Positions 7,460 through 10,516 of a stretch of 10,516 bases of DNA are shown in pieces. Every line of letters begins with the position of its first letter. The first letter of the stretch is position 1. Source of the stretch: Lachnospiraceae bacterium (lineage in GTDB: Bacteria; Bacillota_A; Clostridia; Lachnospirales; Lachnospiraceae); NCBI GenBank assembly GCA_004556565.1, contig SFGN01000078.1, forward strand, positions 1 to 10,516. The letters are read 5' to 3'. The position numbers were made by a program, and so were the translations under genes. The notes beneath the pieces were generated by a model, which was not told the origin of the DNA, ran no database searches, and saw only the letters and a program-made list of their open reading frames with translations.

Positions 7460-8527
7460 ATGCCATTTAAGATTGTCCGAAACGATATAACAAAGGTAAA
7501 AGCAGATGTAATCGTGAATACTGCCAATCCAAATCCGATATGTGCAAGTGGCACGGACTTAGCAATATATGAGGCAGCAGGAAAAGAAAAGCTTCTCGCA
7601 GAAAGAGCGAATATCGGCAAAATTGCAAGAGGTGATATTGCTGTCACTGGTGCATATAGCCTAAATGCAAAATATATTATTCATACAGTAGGACCGGTAT
7701 GGACGGATGGATTGCACCATGAATTTGAAATTCTGGAGCACTGCTATCGTAAATCATTGCAAAAAGCATTGGAACTTAAGTGCGAGAGCATTGCATTTCC
7801 ATTAATTTCGACAGGAGTATATGGATTTCCGAAGGATAAGGCATTACAGATTGCTGTGTCAGTATTCAGCCAGTTTCTTACTGAAAATGAAATGGAAATT
7901 ATACTGGTAGTGTTTGATAAAAGGTCTTTTCAGCTGTCCGGTCAGATTGTTGGGGATATTGATTCTTATATAGATGCTAATTACGTCAGAGAAATCCATA
8001 GAAAAGAGTATCCGTTAAGGAGCAGAAGAAGTACTCATGTAAAAGAATTGGCAGAAGAAGATTTCAATGAAGAAATGCTTCAAAGAGAAGAAGACAACTA
8101 TCCACTTGAGGAAATGACAGATACTGGCATGACAGAATTGCTCATGCCGTTAGAAAATATTTCATTGGAAGATCAGCTGGCCAATATAGGAGTTTCCTTT
8201 CATGATAAATTATTTGAGCTGATTGATGAAGCACATCTTGATAATAAGGATGTGTGGAAACGGGCAAACCTTGATAGGAAACATTTTTCAAAGATTCAGT
8301 GTGATCAGAATTATCATCCAAAGAAAAAGACAGTAATGGCACTCTGTATTGCACTTCAGCTTGATCTGGAACAGTCAAGAGATTTACTTGCCAGAGCGGA
8401 CTGGGCATTTAGTCCAAGCAGTAAGGTGGATCTGATCGTGCAGAAGGCTATTATAGATAAGCAGTATGATATTATGCAGCTGAATGTAACATTGTTTAAG
8501 TATACGAATGAAATTCTTGGAGTATAG
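7460..8527 (+). CDS. Macro-domain protein with C-terminal helix-turn-helix-like module
   Basis: A 355-residue two-part protein. Residues 1-180 are a macro domain: VIVNTANP (17-24) is the VNAAN-type ribose/catalytic strand, SGTDLAIYEAAG (30-41) is the substrate loop, YIIHTVGPVW follows, and ISTGVYGF (116-123) is the diphosphate-binding loop. Macro domains bind ADP-ribose, and many cleave it from protein or nucleic acid. The loop is ICASGTD rather than the glycine-rich GGGVD type. An acidic linker (about 195-245) leads to an alpha-helical C-terminal module (about 248-355) containing DRKHFSKIQ and ALCIALQLDLEQSRDLL, which looks like a helix-turn-helix domain common in Firmicute proteins of this type. 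This architecture is widespread in clostridia. I infer an ADP-ribose-responsive regulator or de-ADP-ribosylase. DarG antitoxins also carry macro domains, but no DarT is adjacent. Confidence 0.93.
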   Translation: MPFKIVRNDITKVKADVIVNTANPNPICASGTDLAIYEAAGKEKLLAERANIGKIARGDIAVTGAYSLNAKYIIHTVGPVWTDGLHHEFEILEHCYRKSLQKALELKCESIAFPLISTGVYGFPKDKALQIAVSVFSQFLTENEMEIILVVFDKRSFQLSGQIVGDIDSYIDANYVREIHRKEYPLRSRRSTHVKELAEEDFNEEMLQREEDNYPLEEMTDTGMTELLMPLENISLEDQLANIGVSFHDKLFELIDEAHLDNKDVWKRANLDRKHFSKIQCDQNYHPKKKTVMALCIALQLDLEQSRDLLARADWAFSPSSKVDLIVQKAIIDKQYDIMQLNVTLFKYTNEILGV

Positions 8528-8539
8528 GAGAAAATATTC

Positions 8540-9238
8540 ATGAGTAGAGAGACAGATATAAAACTTTTAATGGACAATTGGGAAGAAAAACATAAAAATA
8601 ATGGATATAAGCGTTTTATCAGAGATGGTATAGTGTGTGAAGAAAAATGGGAAGCACAGCATACACCAAGAGTATGTTATTTCTTAAAGGAAGCATACAC
8701 TTCTAATGAAAATGGTTATAATCTGGTAGAAGATTTGCATGATTGTGAACGTCCATGGACTATGTGGAGAAAGGTAGCAATATGGACACAGGCAATATAT
8801 AATGCATTTAACGATAATATCTGTGAGTATGACGATGAAGTATTACGTTCTAAGGAAAAAGAAATCATAGACCGTATTGCAGTGGTCAATGTGAAAAAAA
8901 GCAATGGCGGAAGCGAATCTGAATATGAAGATTTGAAAAAATACGCACTTGAAGACAGGCTGGAAATAAAGCGTGAATTGGAAATTATACAACCGGATAT
9001 CATTGTATGTGGGAATAATCTCAGTCTATTGAAACTTGTATTAGGGGAAGAATTACAGAATGATGATACATGGGATAATATGTTGGCGCTTTGGAAGGAT
9101 ACATTGGTGCTTGATTATTATCACCCTGCTGTGCATTATCCTAATCGGGTTAATTATTATGCTTTAATGGCAATTTGCGATGTGGCAAGAAAAAAATATG
9201 GTACGCCAGTATGGTCAGAACAAAATGAAAAATATTAG
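8540..9238 (+). CDS. Divergent uracil-DNA glycosylase-like protein
   Basis: A 232-residue soluble protein with the skeleton of the UDG fold but little motif identity to the first UDG-like gene. It has a first strand RVCYFLKEAY (44-53) in the motif 1 position, a tryptophan-rich helix (PWTMWRKVAIWTQAIY, 72-87), AVVNVKK (114-120), the strand PDIIVCGNN (152-160), and a terminal YYHPAVHYPNR (193-203) resembling the HPSP-type loop. Motif 1 has K-E-A in place of G-Q-D, so the catalytic acid is uncertain; E51 is a candidate. I have seen this layout in bacterial proteins annotated as UDG-like with unknown substrate. GGAG at 8527-8530 lies 9 bases before the ATG and starts at the last base of the macro gene's stop. 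It is the last gene before a terminator. The fold call is moderate; glycosylase activity is inference. Confidence 0.72.
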   Translation: MSRETDIKLLMDNWEEKHKNNGYKRFIRDGIVCEEKWEAQHTPRVCYFLKEAYTSNENGYNLVEDLHDCERPWTMWRKVAIWTQAIYNAFNDNICEYDDEVLRSKEKEIIDRIAVVNVKKSNGGSESEYEDLKKYALEDRLEIKRELEIIQPDIIVCGNNLSLLKLVLGEELQNDDTWDNMLALWKDTLVLDYYHPAVHYPNRVNYYALMAICDVARKKYGTPVWSEQNEKY

Positions 9239-9245
9239 AGAAATT

Positions 9246-9280
9246 AGTGTCGGTGCAATATTGTACCGGCATTTTTATTT
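9246..9280 (+). terminator. Rho-independent terminator ending the operon
   Basis: The arms TGTCGGTGCA (9248-9257) and TGTACCGGCA (9262-9271) form a 10-bp stem with two G-U pairs around an ATAT loop. Two further flanking pairs are possible. TTTTTATTTT follows directly. It starts 8 bases after the stop of the second UDG-like gene and separates the operon from the ADP-ribosylglycohydrolase gene. Confidence 0.88.
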
Positions 9281-9289
9281 TCTGAAAGT

Positions 9290-9306
9290 GTCGCCCAAAC
9301 AGCGAC
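9290..9306. promoter_or_regulatory. Short inverted repeat, possible operator
   Basis: GTCGC and GCGAC form a perfect 5-bp inverted repeat with a 7-base spacer. It lies just upstream of the best -10 candidate for the glycohydrolase gene, at about the -35 position. A regulator site is possible, but a repeat this short can occur by chance. Confidence 0.25.
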
Positions 9307-9327
9307 CATATGAAGATGCCTTTTAAT

Positions 9328-9333
9328 TATACT
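9328..9333 (+). promoter_or_regulatory. Candidate -10 element for the ADP-ribosylglycohydrolase gene
   Basis: TATACT matches the sigma-A -10 consensus at five of six positions in the only sizeable gap of the window, downstream of the terminator. No good -35 box is found 16-18 bases upstream, so the promoter would be weak or need an activator. Transcription would start near 9340 and leave a leader of about 50 bases. Confidence 0.4.
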
Positions 9334-9359
9334 CATATTGTAACAGAGAAAGAGAGGTG

Positions 9360-9373
9360 CCGGAGTAATCCGG
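9360..9373 (+). promoter_or_regulatory. Leader hairpin with a GNRA-type tetraloop
   Basis: CCGGA and TCCGG form a perfect 5-bp stem closed by GTAA, a GNRA-class tetraloop in RNA. It ends 5 bases before the Shine-Dalgarno sequence of the glycohydrolase gene and could affect ribosome access or mRNA stability. Function is inferred. Confidence 0.4.
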
Positions 9374-9378
9374 GAATT

Positions 9379-9383
9379 GGAGG
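9379..9383 (+). promoter_or_regulatory. Ribosome binding site deciding the glycohydrolase start
   Basis: GGAGG lies 5 bases before ATG 9389. The longer in-frame TTG at 9377 overlaps this site and cannot be served by it. The protein therefore begins MYGAILGDIIG, the normal N-terminus of the family. Confidence 0.85.
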
Positions 9384-9388
9384 CATAT

Positions 9389-10495
9389 ATGTACGGAGCA
9401 ATTTTAGGAGATATTATAGGAAGTCCGTTTGAGTTTGACAGAGGTGATAAAACAAAGAATTTTGATTTGTTTAGTGAAGGCTGTGGCTTTACAGATGATT
9501 CTGTTATGACAATAGCAGTTGGAGAAGCTCTCCTGGCAGTCGGACCGGAAGCAGCAGTAAAGAAAATTGAAGATGCGGTAGCATCCAATATGCAGGATTG
9601 GGGAAAAAGATATCCACATGCAGGCTATGGTGGATGCTTCAGACATTGGCTTAAAGAAAATAATCCGAAGCCATACGGAAGCTATGGAAATGGTTCAGCC
9701 ATGAGAGTGTCAGCGGTAGGCTGGCTTTATGATTCGATGGAAAGAACCAGAGAGGTAGCTAGAGCTACAGCGAATGTGACACATAATCATCCAGAAGGTA
9801 TAAAGGGTGCAGAGTCAACTGCAAGTGCAATATATATGGCAAGGAATGGATCTTCAAAAGAAGAAATCAAAGCTTATATCGAGAGGGAATTTCATTATGA
9901 TCTGAGTAGAACATTGGATAATATCCGAACCTACTACCATCATGTTGAAAGCTGTCAGGAAACAGTACCAGAGGCAATCATCGCATTTCTGGAATCCAAA
10001 GATTTTGAGGATGCCATACGGAATGCAGTATCACTTGGTGGAGATACGGATACGCTTGGTGCTATTACAGGAAGTATTGCAGAAGCATTTTATGGGATCC
10101 CAGCTGTGCTGATTGCAGAGTGTAAAAGCCGGATTGATAAGGGACTGATGACGGATGTTCTTGATGAATTTGATCATGTACTTGGCAGGAGCGTGGATAC
10201 TTATTCAGATGAAGTGGATGAGACACAGGCAAATCAGATGATTGAGGCAGCAATCGACCAGTATTATATTCAGCAGGATAAAAATGGAATGCTGTTATTT
10301 ATGGAAGTTATGGTAACAAGAATGCAGCAGGCAGGAGAAGTTATTGTTCCATATATCACGGAAAATCCTTTTATGTCGGAAGAACAGATAAGTAAAGTAA
10401 AGGCTGGTGACACGATTTCAGTCGGTCATTTTTTGCGGACAGTTCATACATGCTATCCTTTTCTGTTCTCTGCTCCTGCGTTTGCTCTCGTTTGA
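9389..10495 (+). CDS. ADP-ribosylglycohydrolase family protein with altered C-terminus
   Basis: A 368-residue protein. The N-terminal ~265 residues are a typical ADP-ribosylglycohydrolase (DraG/ARH fold). Visible motifs are GAILGDIIGSPFE (3-15), the metal-binding TDDS (35-38), YGNGSAMR (99-106), THNHPEG (131-137) and the second metal site GGDTDT (217-222). These enzymes hydrolyse ADP-ribose from protein or other acceptors with two Mg2+ ions, and all key aspartates are present. Residues about 280-345 look like the beginning of an SseB-like appended domain. From about residue 345 the sequence changes to a hydrophobic tail (FLRTVHTCYPFLFSAPAFAL) encoded by pyrimidine-rich DNA, so the natural C-terminus was probably lost. 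The catalytic domain is intact and should still work. It has its own leader after a terminator, but the theme matches the upstream macro domain. Confidence 0.92.
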   Translation: MYGAILGDIIGSPFEFDRGDKTKNFDLFSEGCGFTDDSVMTIAVGEALLAVGPEAAVKKIEDAVASNMQDWGKRYPHAGYGGCFRHWLKENNPKPYGSYGNGSAMRVSAVGWLYDSMERTREVARATANVTHNHPEGIKGAESTASAIYMARNGSSKEEIKAYIEREFHYDLSRTLDNIRTYYHHVESCQETVPEAIIAFLESKDFEDAIRNAVSLGGDTDTLGAITGSIAEAFYGIPAVLIAECKSRIDKGLMTDVLDEFDHVLGRSVDTYSDEVDETQANQMIEAAIDQYYIQQDKNGMLLFMEVMVTRMQQAGEVIVPYITENPFMSEEQISKVKAGDTISVGHFLRTVHTCYPFLFSAPAFALV

Positions 10496-10514
10496 TTTCT
10501 CCCTCCGTATCTTC
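10371..10514 (-). CDS. Possible 3' fragment of a minus-strand gene entering from the right edge
   Basis: On the - strand a frame is open from the window edge to TAA at 10373-10371 (47 residues). Its first ~33 residues (EDTEGEIKREQTQEQRTEKD, then MYELSAKNDRLK) are hydrophilic and charged with plausible codon use, and the - strand is purine-rich here as in coding strands elsewhere in the window. The last ~14 residues (SCHQPLLYLSVLPT) read antisense through the glycohydrolase gene and are probably not original. The start is outside the window and the family is not recognised. A second - frame (stop at 10420-10418) gives an Arg/Lys-rich peptide and is less convincing. Confidence 0.3.
   Translation of the reverse strand, partial: EDTEGEIKREQTQEQRTEKDSMYELSAKNDRLKSCHQPLLYLSVLPT
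10410..10428. other. Apparent recombination or assembly junction
   Basis: Left of this point the + strand is purine-rich and encodes a plausible glycohydrolase/SseB-like sequence. Right of it the + strand turns pyrimidine-rich, the + frame becomes an odd hydrophobic tail, and the - strand looks coding. Both the + gene and the putative - gene appear to lose their natural ends here. The exact breakpoint cannot be fixed without a homologous intact locus. Confidence 0.4.
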
Positions 10515-10516
10515 TT

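Noticed and set aside
7342..7647. Minus-strand frame of about 100 codons across the UDG/macro gene boundary
   Set aside because: It is antisense to two well-supported genes and is explained by their codon pattern. The translation has no motif.
7460..9238. DarTG-type toxin-antitoxin pair
   Set aside because: The macro domain is present, but no DarT-like ADP-ribosyltransferase motif is seen in either neighbour; the following gene looks UDG-like.
9377..9388. TTG at 9377 as start of the glycohydrolase
   Set aside because: It overlaps the ribosome binding site; ATG 9389 gives the typical family N-terminus.
9244..9588. Minus-strand frame across the terminator and the glycohydrolase start
   Set aside because: It is antisense to a conserved catalytic domain and runs through the terminator, with no supporting motif.
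1..10516. CRISPR arrays, tRNA or rRNA genes
   Set aside because: I saw no regularly spaced direct repeats, no cloverleaf-like sequences and no rRNA signatures. The window is almost fully occupied by coding genes.

Overview
The window looks like chromosomal DNA from a low-GC Firmicute, most likely a gut Clostridia/Lachnospiraceae species. This rests on AT-rich, purine-rich coding strands, GAGG/GGAGG ribosome binding sites before nearly every gene, short intergenic gaps and the protein families present. The species cannot be named from the sequence.

Layout. Eight complete genes and one partial gene lie on the + strand. Positions 1-165 hold the 3' end of an upstream gene that overlaps the next gene by 8 bases. 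A nuclease/helicase pair follows: a phospholipase D-superfamily protein with two HxK...SxN half-sites (158-2005) and a 1086-residue superfamily 2, SNF2/HepA-like helicase (2018-5278). Five small genes then run with gaps of 1-32 bases. They are a 212-residue protein of unrecognised family (5280-5918), an AlkZ-related protein (5934-6665), a uracil-DNA glycosylase (UDG)-superfamily protein (6698-7447), a macro-domain protein with a helix-turn-helix-like C-terminal module (7460-8527) and a second, divergent UDG-like protein (8540-9238). A clear intrinsic terminator (9246-9280) closes this apparent operon. A separate unit then encodes an ADP-ribosylglycohydrolase (9389-10495), with its own putative promoter and leader.

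How the genes may work together. The helicase and PLD-family protein would form a DNA-translocating nuclease of the kind found in prokaryotic defence islands. The small genes share a theme of recognising damaged or modified bases (two UDG folds, one AlkZ-like fold) and of handling ADP-ribose (macro domain, then the ADP-ribosylglycohydrolase). No ADP-ribosyltransferase is recognisable in the window. The combination does not match a named system that I can identify with confidence, and common function is inferred from co-directional packing alone.

The last ~100 bases change character. The + strand switches from purine-rich to pyrimidine-rich, the glycohydrolase ends in an unexpected hydrophobic tail, and a plausible coding frame appears on the - strand. 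This looks like a recombination, insertion or assembly junction near 10412-10425 that truncated the glycohydrolase gene.
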